Source of the DNA: CAZDBA01 sp965224765
GTDB lineage: Bacteria > Planctomycetota > Planctomycetia > Pirellulales > Pirellulaceae
Length of the DNA: 64,000 nt
Direction of reading: 5' to 3'
Assembly: GCA_965224765.1 (NCBI GenBank)
Contig: CBDDAC010000040.1
Coordinates: 1 to 64,000 of the forward strand
This document shows positions 55,268 to 64,000 of the stretch, piece after piece. Positions within the stretch are counted from its first letter, which is position 1, and every line of letters starts with the position of its first letter. The notes under the pieces were generated by a model that saw only the letters and a list, made by a program, of their open reading frames with translations, was not told the DNA's origin and did not search any database. The translations under genes and the position numbers were made by a program.

Positions 55268-56509
55268 CTACAATGATTTCAAGTATTCTACCAGGTCCAG
55301 CTTTTCGTCCAACGCTAGGTGCAACTGGAAATGAGTGTCGTAGTGCTCGACAACATCCTCTAAAGTCCCGGCACTGCCGTCATGAAAATAGGGTGCGTGT
55401 TGCCACAATGCTCGTAGTGGGGTCGTCCTATACTTCTTGGTAATTGTTCGCATAGCATACGCTCCGTCCAACCCCATCTCTTCTGCAGAATGAAGTCTTC
55501 TTCGATTGACATCTGTCAATAAATCCCCGGTATGACATTTCGCGCAATTTGCAGTCGTTTGAAAGACGATTTCGCCACGTATTGCCGCAGCCTCATCAAA
55601 AGAATTCTCTGGTGGCTGCGGTGCCCTCAGGCTCAATTGATAGGCTTCAAGTGGTTTCAGTTTTCTTTTTACCCTGTCCGGTCGCTGATGAATGTTAATT
55701 TCCAATCGGCGGTCAACAAACGTGCCATGCCCACCCATCTGCGTTACAGCAACGTAGCGATTCCAATACTTGATATCGCCGTCTGCTGTGAATGTCGCGC
55801 GTTTGACACCCTCTAATCCATAAATGGGCGGCAATACCAACGGCGTGCTCAGTCCATCAATGTTGAATCTTGGATCGTATTTGCCAGGCCCCCATGATTG
55901 ATATACAGCTCTATCTTCTTCCGAAACGGCAGGCGAAAGCGCAATAATGGCACCTGGATTGAGATCAAGATTTGCCCACCCATCCAACCGTTTGCCTATA
56001 CCAGGGATAAAGGAATCGTCAACATTGGAATGACACAGAGCGCAAGTGATGCCCATCGAAGTCAGTGAGAGCCTTTCACCGTCAAAGTCAACCTGTCCAC
56101 TTACCCCGATGACCGCATCCAATTGGATCAAAGCGAGCGTTGTTTGAGGGTCGGTCAAATCCACTTCGCCAGCAGCGATCGCATCGAGCACCTCGTCCGG
56201 AATAGCGTCAACATCAACCTTCAAACCGACGCTCAATGCTGTCAAAGGGTCTACGCTTTTCTCGATGACTTCGTGCATCCTCAATTCGTCTGTCCATTTT
56301 TGCTCGTTGCCAAAAGTGTCATACCGAAAAATCCGTTTGCCGAGCCGTCTCAAGTGATCGCGATCTTCATGCCTATTGTTCAACTGATTGCCGTCTCCAG
56401 GAACTTTTGAGTTTCCAACCAGAAACACCCCGGCCAACACGCTGGACAATACGAAGCAGATCGTAACCAGGCTGTGCGAACTTTTCAAAAATGTCTTTAT
56501 CAATTGCAT
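55268..56509 (-). CDS. Di-heme cytochrome c (MauG/cytochrome c peroxidase-like)
   Basis: 413 residues. An N-terminal helix (LVTICFVLSSVLAGVFLVG) exports or anchors it. Two haem-binding motifs are present: CALCH (156-160) and CAKCH near 325, with later LWQHAPYFHDGSAGTLEDVVEHY, the conserved C-terminal segment of MauG/CcpA-type proteins (PYFHDGS). Spacing and order fit the di-haem peroxidase superfamily. The long sequence before the first haem is atypical. Peroxide reduction or protein oxidation in the periplasm is likely. The ECF sigma gene lies next upstream on the same strand. Confidence 0.87.
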   Translation of the reverse strand: MQLIKTFLKSSHSLVTICFVLSSVLAGVFLVGNSKVPGDGNQLNNRHEDRDHLRRLGKRIFRYDTFGNEQKWTDELRMHEVIEKSVDPLTALSVGLKVDVDAIPDEVLDAIAAGEVDLTDPQTTLALIQLDAVIGVSGQVDFDGERLSLTSMGITCALCHSNVDDSFIPGIGKRLDGWANLDLNPGAIIALSPAVSEEDRAVYQSWGPGKYDPRFNIDGLSTPLVLPPIYGLEGVKRATFTADGDIKYWNRYVAVTQMGGHGTFVDRRLEINIHQRPDRVKRKLKPLEAYQLSLRAPQPPENSFDEAAAIRGEIVFQTTANCAKCHTGDLLTDVNRRRLHSAEEMGLDGAYAMRTITKKYRTTPLRALWQHAPYFHDGSAGTLEDVVEHYDTHFQLHLALDEKLDLVEYLKSL

Positions 56510-56584
56510 GGGATCATTCCGTTTTCATTAGGTTCATTTGTCCAAGTCTCGTGTTCTTGTGCGCTGTCTTCCCCGGCACCAAAT

Positions 56585-57307
56585 TTAGGTGTTTGCCAAT
56601 CTCGCCAGTACGTTTTTGACGATTCGGTCGCATCGTTCACCGTCAAATTGATAGAGCAGGCGCACTTCCTCTCCAATCGAGCGATTGATTGTTGTACGCA
56701 ATATTGCGCGAGCTCTGTGCAAGCGGATCTTAACGTTCGAGGATGTTAGACTTAGGCATTCGGCGGTTTCATTGGTCCCGATTCCTTCTACGGCACGCAT
56801 CGTGAAAACTGTACGCAATTCGGCGGGAAGGTCGTTCACTGCAGCAGCAAGAATTTCTGCAATTTCCGCGTTGTCAGTTTGGGTTTCCGGATGTCCATTC
56901 CTTGAGCTGGAAACCAATTGCGAATGCTCCGGAGCATTCGCATCAAATAGTTGCACACGCCCCAGTTTTCGCCTTCGCGCACTGGCTTCGTATACAGCGA
57001 TCTTGATAAGCCACGTTGAAAATTTCGCACGGCCGGCGAATTGTTCAAGCCTGGCGTAGGCTCGGTAGTACGTTTCTTGAACCACATCTTCGGCTTCATG
57101 GTCATTGCCCAACATGCCGCGTACAACACGAAATAATCGTTGATTATGTCGCCGCATTATTAGCTCAAACAAAGCCACATCACCGGCGCAGACCCGTTCA
57201 ACGATCGCTTCGTCCGACAATATCTCAAATTGTTCCCGCAAATTCACAGTTTCCCAATTGTTTGTCGGATCGTTCATTACGTTTTTTTTCGTGTTTACGT
57301 CGTTCAA
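56585..57307 (-). CDS. ECF sigma factor, RpoE-like
   Basis: 240 residues; ATG 57307 or the in-frame ATG 57277 could be the start. Region 2 is complete (LFELIMRRHNQRLFRVVRGML, AEDVVQETYYRAYARLEQF, KFSTWLIKIAVYEASARRRK). Region 4 has LPAELRTVFTMRAVEGIGTNETAECLSLTSSNVKIRLHRAR, the DNA-binding helix-turn-helix. A C-terminal extension, YQFDGERCDRIVKNVLARL, resembles the start of a zinc-anti-sigma-like segment. Its separation from the cytochrome gene is only 75 bases, so it may drive that gene. Confidence 0.9.
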   Translation of the reverse strand: MNDVNTKKNVMNDPTNNWETVNLREQFEILSDEAIVERVCAGDVALFELIMRRHNQRLFRVVRGMLGNDHEAEDVVQETYYRAYARLEQFAGRAKFSTWLIKIAVYEASARRRKLGRVQLFDANAPEHSQLVSSSRNGHPETQTDNAEIAEILAAAVNDLPAELRTVFTMRAVEGIGTNETAECLSLTSSNVKIRLHRARAILRTTINRSIGEEVRLLYQFDGERCDRIVKNVLARLANT

Positions 57308-57316
57308 AATTTCAAA

Positions 57317-57751
57317 CTAATTTGCAATTGCATCATGTTGCGCGTCTTCATGGCCAGTCCACGGAAGCCATTGATCGCCGCGGAATCCGGCGACATGCCC
57401 AAGTGTAAATGCTCCGACTGCCATTACGAGATCTCGCACTGCAATATCATAAAACCCTCCCGCCGCAACGACCAACGCGATCAACACAAGCCAGGTCATC
57501 ACTATGTATGCGCCCAAGCGTGTAAATTTTGTCAGAACCAACAGGCCAGCAACAATTTCAATTACGCCAACGACCATCATCAATACTGCAGGATCTATCG
57601 GCATCAGGCTGGCTATCGTTTCGGGCAAGTATTTTCCCCAGTCGGTCAGGATATGCGTAAATTTGTCTGCGCCAGCTAAAAGCGGCACCAATCCAAAAGT
57701 AATTCTTAGCGGATGATAAATGGACGAATATTCGCAATTTTTCATTGTCAT
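57317..57751 (-). CDS. DoxX-family membrane protein
   Basis: 144 residues, nine bases before the sigma-factor gene on the same strand. Four hydrophobic helices are visible (LRITFGLVPLLAGADKFTHIL, VLMMVVGVIEIVAGLLVLT, AYIVMTWLVLIALVVAAG, AVRDLVMAVGAFTLGHVAG). The RITFGLVPLLAGADKF start is typical of the DoxX-like group. Members sit in thiosulfate:quinone or oxidative-stress complexes, but many have no assigned role. Co-transcription with the sigma factor is likely. Confidence 0.8.
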   Translation of the reverse strand: MTMKNCEYSSIYHPLRITFGLVPLLAGADKFTHILTDWGKYLPETIASLMPIDPAVLMMVVGVIEIVAGLLVLTKFTRLGAYIVMTWLVLIALVVAAGGFYDIAVRDLVMAVGAFTLGHVAGFRGDQWLPWTGHEDAQHDAIAN

Positions 57752-57853
57752 GTTGTGTATTCAGCTTGATAGGCAATTTGAGCGCCGTTTGACGTGACTC
57801 ACATGAGCTTGTCCAACACTGCTGAGATAACAGAGTCTCGACATTGAGATTGG

Positions 57854-58222
57854 TTACGACAAACTGGAAATTTGGCGAAAAAATTCTACGGCAAGGTTGC
57901 CATGATCATGCGAAAGATCTTGCCGGCGAAAGGCTCTTCGGTTTGAGCTGATTGAAACCAATTCAATTGATGCGCTTTCGAATTCATCCCAGTCGAGTCC
58001 GCGATGTGCAGAAATGGAGTGGAATTGCTTGCGATGCAGTCGTCCGCCATTTTGTGCATCGTGTTGGTGCCCAGAAACGATGAAGTCAGCCCGTTCAAGT
58101 TGATTGGCTACGTGACACAAGAGTTTACGTTGCGTTTCCCAACCCCCATTTTCTTTGAGCGCGCAGAATTCCACTGACCAAAGAATGATCTTCGCGGAAT
58201 GGTGGCCGCCCATTTCTGGCAC
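57854..58222 (-). pseudogene. Aspartate/glutamate racemase remnant, frameshifted
   Basis: One minus-strand frame reads GGHHSAKIILWSVEF, then ALKENGGWETQRKLLCHVAN and LERADFIV, matching the middle of aspartate racemases (usual 'GGxHSAKILLxSVDF', 'GADFIVLCTNTMHK'). After that the neighbouring frame takes over with LGTNTMHKMADD and TPFLHIADSTG, where the family has CTNTMHK and LHIADAT. The catalytic cysteine of CTNTMH is a glycine here. The C-terminal third and the N-terminus are lost. This is a decayed gene between DoxX and the haloperoxidase. Confidence 0.7.
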
Positions 58223-58269
58223 AGTCTCGCTTTTAGGCGCGGTGACCGAAATGGAGGTTATTCCGAGAA

Positions 58270-60129
58270 TCAGATAATTTGAAGCAGAGCCTCTGCGATC
58301 TGCTGGTCATTCGAGCGAGCGATTCGATCAGGATGGCCGTGCTGATCGCCTGCGACAACGGTCGTGTAAGAGCTGCTGCCAGGCGATTGGTATGAAACTC
58401 CAGTATGACAGATTTTCACTTTGCCGCCGCCGAAGCTGGTGAAGTTAAAACTGTAGTCTTCGATGTAGTCGCGACATTGGCGATACAACATGTCAACAGC
58501 GACTCTTTGCCCCAGCAAAATGCTTTGGGTATAATCGCTCCGCCAATGGACACCTGCCATATTTCTCCCGATCGCAATGTTGGAGGCAAGCTTGTCCAAC
58601 TCCAATCCAACTGTCATTTGTCCCTGGTCGGTTTCACTGTAAGCCTGCAAGGCCGTACCATCGGCTGAAGCAATAACCGAGTTGCGAACGAGAGCTTGTT
58701 CGTCAAAGAAAGATTTGAGCACCGTGACGCACGCTCCAGCGACCGTCGCGTGACCTGCACCGTAAGCAGGGTGCATGGGCGAACCTTCTGGAAACGCCAT
58801 CGGTAGAAGACCAGACGAATATCGTGCCTTTGAACGTTTATATGCCGTTCTTTCCGTAAACTCGCATCCGACAGCTCCAAGAACGTCAGGTCGTAACGCC
58901 ACGAGTCCACCGTATGCCTCAGGGCGCAGTCGCAAGTGAGTCCACTTTTGTCGCCAAACAGACTTCAAAGCTCGTGTTGCGACTTCGGTGACCAAACTAA
59001 GAATATGAGCCCCTCCAAATACGCCAAAGCCTTCCTGGTTATTGCCAAGTCCACTGGTCGAGCCAGTTTCGCTGGATCCAATTCCACAAAAAGCAGGACA
59101 GATTCCACCGTATGGGTTTCCGGAATCAAGAGGATAGCCGCCCTGCACCAGAATCAACGCGGCATTCAAATAGGCTTCGTAAAGCTGGTCGAAGTGAACG
59201 TAGGTGGCCAAGTCTCTCATGGTTGAAATGTGTCTCCGCTGGTCAGCGTCTTCATCGGATTCGCCGACAAGGTTCTCGGTGGCGTTGCGCGACTCGCCAT
59301 TTTGAACCGCCAGCCAATCGCTAACGGTTGTTAGATAATTCGTGTTGGCACGACCCCAAATTATCTTCTGCGGAATTCTCAATACTCCATACGGAATTTC
59401 CTGCGACAGGAACTGAGAAATAAACGGACCGACGTTCTCGTGTGTTGCAAGATTGTCGTCGTTCGTGCCGCCGTCGCTAAACAGTTCTCCGCCCCGGAAA
59501 ATACTCTGAAAGTCAACCGGTCGGGAAATGTATCGGTTGTTGCTGGTATTGGGAGCCTTGTTTACATCCCCGTTCCGGTTGATGAAAAGTGGCAACTCGT
59601 TCAACTCTTCCGCTGCATCCTGCACATTGCCATCGCTGGACCAGTACGCGAAAGGCACATCACGGAGTAACGACATCCAGTAAAGCTCAACTGCTTCGGC
59701 AGCAGTTTCAACTGTGTCAAAGGCAGGTGGGGCTGGGATCGCATGAAAACACGTATCGCTCAATTCTGTATCGACGGCCCAACCGCAAAGAGGATTGACC
59801 CAGTTTCGATGGCCGGACGGTTTGCCAAGAGCTGTGAAGTCATTGGGTGACCCCGTTTGGTCCAGGCTCTGTAATGCCGAGACGAAATTCTGGAAGCTTG
59901 TTTCATCGACGGTCCCGTCATCAGCGTGAGAAAGCCCTTTATGAAAACGAGCATCGAAGTTGCCAACAAGTGCTTCGGACAGGCGATCCTGGCTTCGTTG
60001 GCAAGGTAGTTGAGCCGCCACTTGATTTGCGGCAACCTGGCTTGTCTTTTTGGTGATTCGTCGAGTCTTGCTACTCGTGGACCGGGTCTTGCGACTCGGC
60101 GTTTTTTTCTTTGATTTTTTCTTGGCCAT
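58270..60129 (-). CDS. Vanadium-dependent haloperoxidase
   Basis: 619 residues from ATG 60129, chosen since an in-frame start at 60186 adds an uncharacteristic hydrophobic tag. A Lys/Ser/Thr-rich basic tail (MAKKKSKKKTPSRK...) precedes the enzyme. The vanadate-binding motifs of the PAP2/vanadium-haloperoxidase family are visible: WTHLRLRPEAYGG (basic KxxxxxxRP-type), PMHPAYGAGHATVAGA (PSGH-type, with His) and IAIGRNMAGVHWRSDYTQS (SRxxxxxHxxxD-type). It oxidises bromide or chloride with peroxide. There is no signal peptide, so location is unclear. A broken katG lies upstream on the same strand. Confidence 0.9.
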   Translation of the reverse strand: MAKKKSKKKTPSRKTRSTSSKTRRITKKTSQVAANQVAAQLPCQRSQDRLSEALVGNFDARFHKGLSHADDGTVDETSFQNFVSALQSLDQTGSPNDFTALGKPSGHRNWVNPLCGWAVDTELSDTCFHAIPAPPAFDTVETAAEAVELYWMSLLRDVPFAYWSSDGNVQDAAEELNELPLFINRNGDVNKAPNTSNNRYISRPVDFQSIFRGGELFSDGGTNDDNLATHENVGPFISQFLSQEIPYGVLRIPQKIIWGRANTNYLTTVSDWLAVQNGESRNATENLVGESDEDADQRRHISTMRDLATYVHFDQLYEAYLNAALILVQGGYPLDSGNPYGGICPAFCGIGSSETGSTSGLGNNQEGFGVFGGAHILSLVTEVATRALKSVWRQKWTHLRLRPEAYGGLVALRPDVLGAVGCEFTERTAYKRSKARYSSGLLPMAFPEGSPMHPAYGAGHATVAGACVTVLKSFFDEQALVRNSVIASADGTALQAYSETDQGQMTVGLELDKLASNIAIGRNMAGVHWRSDYTQSILLGQRVAVDMLYRQCRDYIEDYSFNFTSFGGGKVKICHTGVSYQSPGSSSYTTVVAGDQHGHPDRIARSNDQQIAEALLQII

Positions 60130-60528
60130 GAATTCCGCTCTCACAAAAAAAGACAAGTCAAAAAGAAACGACACCGGCGAACACAATCGCGATGAGCCTC
60201 TGAACGATCACTAAATTTGACTCGATCCGGAAATGCAAGTCAACCAATTGGAACCGGTTGTTCACGGTGCAATACAATGAAAACCGCTCCCCATGAATAC
60301 CCAAGCCGTCGAACCAATTTGTTTTCCAGCCTTCTCGACGGGGCCGTGAAGAACGAGATCTTGTTGTTCTTTTGCATATAGACGGAGACATCCCCAAGCT
60401 GCATCTGTTATTGCCACTCCGCTTACGTTCGCGCAGGAAGAAGAAGCATGATGTCAAAAGGGCGACTGTCGAGATGAGCTACGAAATGAAAATTATCAAC
60501 TGAACCCTCACTGTGTTTTCCCATGAAA
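60130..60528. other. Intergenic region between haloperoxidase and katG remnant
   Basis: About 400 bases. No gene is supported on either strand. The promoter of the haloperoxidase should lie close to 60130. Confidence 0.4.
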
Positions 60529-60554
60529 ATGCCGCGGGGTTCAGCCCGCGGCAT
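60529..60554 (-). terminator. Rho-independent terminator downstream of katG remnant
   Basis: ATGCCGCGGG and CCCGCGGCAT form a perfect 10-bp stem around GTTCAG. On the minus strand it is followed directly by TTTT, and it lies 60 bases after the end of the katG frame. Confidence 0.8.
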
Positions 60555-60614
60555 TCGCATTTGCCAACTCAGCTTGAGGCGTGAGGTTGTAAATTGGTTC
60601 CAGATTGACAGAAA

Positions 60615-62612
60615 CTATTTGGCAAGGCCGAAGCGATCAAGATTCATTACCTTGTTCCACACCGTTACGAAGTCTGTGACAAACTTTTGCTCCGCATCGT
60701 TACTCGCATAGGCTTCTGCAATCGCTCGAAATTGCGAATTCGAACCAAACACGAGATCCACATGCGAACCCGTCCATTTGATAGCGCCCGTTTCGCGATC
60801 TTTTCCTTCGAAAAAGTGTTCGCAGGCAGCGGACTTCTTCCACTCAATGTCCATGTCGAGCAGGTTTACAAAGAAGTCATTCGTCAATGTCTCAGGACGC
60901 TTCGTGAATACACCAAGCTCTGGGAAGCTGCTGACTTTCAGAACACGCAAGCCGCCAACCAGTACCGTCATCTCCGGAGCCGAGAGCGTGAGCAGGCTTG
61001 CTCGATCGACCAACAACTCTTCTGCTGGCCTGTCGTGTTTATGGCCAAAGTAGTTGCGGAATCCGTCTGTGGTCGGCTCTAGCACGGCAAAAGAATCCGC
61101 GTCGGTCATTTCTTTCGATGCGTCGGTGCGGCCAGGCGAGAACGGAACTTCGACCTCGTGCCCAGCTTTCTTTGCAGCTTGCTCCACGGCAGCACAACCG
61201 CCCAGGACGATCAGGTCCGCGAGCGAAACCTTCTTGCCTCCAGATTGAGCGTTGTTAAAGTCCCTTTGGATCTTCTCAAGTGACTGCAATACTTTCGCAA
61301 GTTTGTCCGGCTGGTTTGCTTCCCAGTCTTTTTGCGGTGCAAGTCGGATACGTGCCCCATTGGCACCGCCACGCTTGTCGCTTCCACGGAACGTTGACGC
61401 CGAAGCCCAAGCCGTTGTTGCCAACTGAGAAACAGAAAGTCCCGATCCCAGAATTTGTTTCTTGAGCCTGGCAATGTCTTGCTTGCCGATCAATTCATGA
61501 TCCACAGCGGGAACAGGATCCTGCCAGATTTGCGAACGTCCGGACCAAGGCATCGCGAAACGGGCCCCATATCACGGTGCGTTAGCTTGTACCAGGCTTT
61601 GGCAAATGCGGCTTCGAACTCTTTTGGGTGTTCATGGAAACGTTTTGAGATCTTGGCATAAGCTGGATCCACCTTCAGTGCGAGATCGGACGTCAACATA
61701 ACCGGGGCGTGAGACTTCGACGCATCGTGAGCATCCGGCACAGTTCCTTTCGCAGAATCTTCTTTAGGAGTCCACTGATGTGCGCCGGCGGGACTCTTCG
61801 TCAGAACCCATTCGTAGTCAAACAGATGGTCGAAGAATCCAGTTGACCATTCATCCGGCGTAGATGTCCAAGCCCCTTCCAGCCCGCTGGTGATTGTGTC
61901 ACCGGCATTGCCTTTTCCAAAAGTATTCTTCCAGCCGAGCCCTTGCTCTTCGATGCTGGCTCCCTCTGGTTCAGCGCCGACCAGTCCCTTTCGGACTGGC
62001 AGCACCATGATTCTTTCCGAACGTGTGTCCGCCTGCGATGAGGGCCTCTGTTTCTTCGTCATTCATTCCCATGCGGCCAAACGCGTCACGAATGTCCTTG
62101 GCGGATGCAAGCGGATCCGGATTTCCATTCGGTCCTTCCGGGTTCACGTAGATCAATCCCATTTGAACGGCTGCCAGAGGATTCTCAAGTTCGCGATCGC
62201 CAGAGTACCGCTTGTTTCCCAGCCATTTGCTCTCAGGCCCCCAATAAACGTCCTGTTGAGGTTCCCAAACATCGACGCGACCTCCGGAAAACCCAAGCGT
62301 CTTAAATCCCATCGTTTCGAGTGAGCGATTGCCAGCGAAGATCATCAAATCGGCCCATGATATTTTCTGGCCGTATTTTTGCTTGATCGGCCAAAGCAAC
62401 CGACGTGCTTTGTCGAGATTGGCATTGTCGGGCCAGCTATTGAGCGGAGCAAATCGTTGCGTGCCGTAACCTGCACCACCACGGCCATCATCAATACGAT
62501 AAGTACCGGCACTGTGCCAAGCCATCCGAATGAACAGCGGGCCATAGGTGCCGTAGTCGGCTGTACGCGGGTTTAGCACCCGCATCTTGTATTGAATTTC
62601 TCGACAGCCCAC
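60615..62612 (-). pseudogene. katG: Catalase-peroxidase KatG, N-terminally truncated with two frameshifts
   Basis: Three consecutive minus-strand frames together cover most of KatG. Frame 1 (62612-61971) has YGPLFIRMAWHSAGTYR with the distal Arg/Trp/His, LIYVNPEGPNG with the adduct tyrosine, and GGHTFGKNHGA with the proximal haem histidine. A one-base insertion in AAAGGG near 61990 shifts to frame 2 (VGAEPEGASIEEQGLGWKN... to THRDMGPVSRCLG). A small deletion near 61545 shifts to frame 3 (QIWQDPVPAVDHELI... to DRFGLAK). The first ~85 residues of normal KatG, with the leading tryptophan-rich segment, are missing. The haem residues survive but no intact enzyme can be made. Confidence 0.9.
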
Positions 62613-62936
62613 CTGTTTTGAAAACTAGTAGCGATATGGGAGTTGTGTCGCCCGTAGTGTCTTGAGATCATTCCTTTTTACCATTCGCACTGGCTTCATG
62701 TGACAGTTCCCGCAAGATGTGGTAGTTAATGCCATGGCTCTTTCTTGACCAAATCCGAGTAGTAATTTTTCCGGTCACAAAACTGAACGCATCTCAGTTT
62801 TGTGACTGGCGGTATTTAGGTTTTTGACCGTGAGATTCTCCATCGCACTGGCTTGCTGATTTTCGAACGCGGAAATCAGCGGGCCGGGGCAACCGGATTT
62901 TGATATCCAACTTTGGAGGAACATGTGGTCAATCTT
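62613..62936. other. Intergenic region with long inverted repeat
   Basis: About 320 bases between the truncated katG and the DUF932 gene. CCGGTCACAAAACTGA (62771-62786) and TCAGTTTTGTGACTGG (62794-62809) pair over 16 positions with one G-T, around a 7-nt loop. No gene is supported. Confidence 0.7.
62771..62809. terminator. 16-bp stem-loop, terminator or operator
   Basis: The inverted repeat has 15 Watson-Crick pairs and one wobble with loop ACGCATC. On the plus strand the next ~20 bases are T-rich (TATTTAGGTTTTT). It could end a lost upstream gene or act as an element border or operator before the DUF932 gene. Confidence 0.5.
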
Positions 62937-63947
62937 ATGAAGGCCAATCGCGAGCTTTATCGCCGCGAGCCAGATGAGTGCTATGAGAGCTTTTCTGACC
63001 TACGCGAGTATTGTTACACGCAACGCGAACTGTCGGCGGAGCATTGGTGTAAGCCGCAAGCTATCATCCCAATCGCAAAAGAGAACTCGATTGCGATTCA
63101 ACTTGATATCGGGGAAGAATTCGAACTGAATGACTACTCCTTTCGCCAGTTGTCGCGGCTATGTGGCGTTTCAGCAGATACGCTCAATCGCCTGTCGCCA
63201 CAAACGGCAGCGACTGCGATCGAAGAGACGTTGCCAAGTGCTGATCGACCGATCCAGTTTCTTTCAGGTCAGCCGTCGATGCGCTCCATCCACGGCATCA
63301 ACTACACACGTTTGTGGAATAGTGAATTGCTGAATGTTGTGGCCGAGTACGGTTCCGAATTTCAACCACCCAAGAAAGCGTTGGATGGTCATGGAACTGG
63401 ACTCTATGCAGGCGAACAAGACATGTTTGCATTCCTGATCGACGACAATTCCTGGGTGGATGTTGGCGAAAACAAATTCGCACCTGGCTTTTTCGTGTGG
63501 AACAGCGAAGTCGGAAGCCGTTCACTTGGCATTCAGACATTCTGGTATCAGCACATTTGCGGAAACCACATCGTTTGGGACTGCATCGACGTCAACGAGT
63601 TCACACGAAAACACACTTCAAGCGTTCGCGATGGACTTGGTGAAATCAAACGCATGATCGAGTCGCTTGTTGATGTAAAGACGCAACGACAAGAGCAATT
63701 CATGGCCAAGATCAAGCAGGCACAACAGGACAAGCTCGGAAGCGATGTAGACGAAGTGACAAAGTTACTTCGAAAGCAAGGCATCCCAATGTCAATGATA
63801 AGGAATGCAGCGAAAGTCGTCGGCAAAAACCATTCGGCGTTCGCTTGGGTCGATGCGTTGACGCGAGCCAGCGGGCGAATCCAGTTCGCCGGCACTCGCT
63901 CAGCCATAGATCAAAAAATCGGCAGCTTGTTAACGCTGACGGTTTAA
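62937..63947 (+). CDS. DUF932 family protein
   Basis: 336 residues from ATG 62937. GGAGGA at 62915-62920 lies 16 nt upstream; a GTG at 62925 is only 4 nt from it, so the start is uncertain between the two. MKANRELYRREPDECYESF then SDRPIQFLSGQPSMRSIHG-type segments, TGLYAGEQDMFAFLIDD and FFVWNSEVGSRSLGIQTFWYQHICGNHIVWD are the conserved parts of DUF932, a family of phage-, plasmid- and island-borne proteins of unknown function. A coiled stretch follows near 245-275. It suggests that mobile or accessory DNA begins at the right end of the window. Confidence 0.88.
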   Translation: MKANRELYRREPDECYESFSDLREYCYTQRELSAEHWCKPQAIIPIAKENSIAIQLDIGEEFELNDYSFRQLSRLCGVSADTLNRLSPQTAATAIEETLPSADRPIQFLSGQPSMRSIHGINYTRLWNSELLNVVAEYGSEFQPPKKALDGHGTGLYAGEQDMFAFLIDDNSWVDVGENKFAPGFFVWNSEVGSRSLGIQTFWYQHICGNHIVWDCIDVNEFTRKHTSSVRDGLGEIKRMIESLVDVKTQRQEQFMAKIKQAQQDKLGSDVDEVTKLLRKQGIPMSMIRNAAKVVGKNHSAFAWVDALTRASGRIQFAGTRSAIDQKIGSLLTLTV

Positions 63948-63994
63948 ACTTCTGCCATTTCCGGCACCATCTGTTTTTCATAAAGGAGCCAGCA

Positions 63995-64000
63995 ATGGCC
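63995..64000 (+). CDS. Start of the next gene, partial
   Basis: AAGGAG at 63983-63988 is followed at 6 nt by ATG GCC at the very end of the window. Only two codons are present, so no product can be given. The strong ribosome site makes a real start likely, and it is probably co-transcribed with the DUF932 gene 47 bases before. Confidence 0.5.

Overview
The window looks like planctomycete DNA (Pirellulales-like, roughly 50% GC). The grounds are gene content: very long secreted multidomain proteins, a Ser/Thr kinase paired with an ECF sigma factor, a MoxR / DUF58 / VWA operon, TlpA thioredoxins joined to unknown domains, SGNH and beta-helix carbohydrate proteins, DUF932, and several decayed genes. 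No rRNA gene, CRISPR array or complete transposon was seen.

Layout. 1-2 kb: the start of a P-loop ATPase gene (it runs off the left edge), a frameshifted NADAR-like remnant, and a tRNA-Arg(UCG) 3' fragment next to a strong hairpin, probably an old integration site. 2-9.7 kb: a 1295-residue PA14 surface protein, two small secreted proteins separated by one in-frame TGA, a ~103-bp repeat present twice, and a lipoprotein. 9.9-15.7 kb: an endonuclease/alginate-lyase fusion, a broken TlpA-associated remnant, a putative esterase, and a kinase + sigma factor pair. 16-31 kb: a long plus-strand cluster (MoxR, DUF58, trypsin-like protease, two VWA membrane proteins, a large coiled membrane protein, a prenyltransferase-repeat protein) that includes two paralogous secreted proteins. 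31.2-38.1 kb: three consecutive TlpA-domain genes. 38-46 kb: threonine synthase, a five-domain esterase, a sulfatase scrap and a beta-helix protein. 46-53 kb: a persulfide/sulfite handling cluster with an ArsR regulator. 53-64 kb: a PQQ/Kelch propeller, a di-heme cytochrome, an ECF sigma factor, a DoxX protein, a broken aspartate racemase, a vanadium haloperoxidase, a broken katG and a DUF932 protein.

Main discovery candidate. Three genes between 26.6 and 38.1 kb are interrupted only by TGA codons, with the same frame continuing at once into clearly related protein. One TGA replaces the first catalytic cysteine of a TlpA thioredoxin (WATW-TGA-APC). One sits two codons before a cysteine in the C-terminal domain of a second TlpA protein. 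A pair of TGAs lies in a glycine-rich linker of the large coiled membrane protein. Each is followed at suitable distance by a hairpin fitting the general bacterial SECIS pattern (short apical loop with G in its first two bases, loop starting about 18-37 nt after TGA). The simplest reading is a cluster of selenocysteine proteins. The selenocysteine machinery (selA, selB, selC, selD) is not in the window, so this rests on the reading frames and hairpins only.
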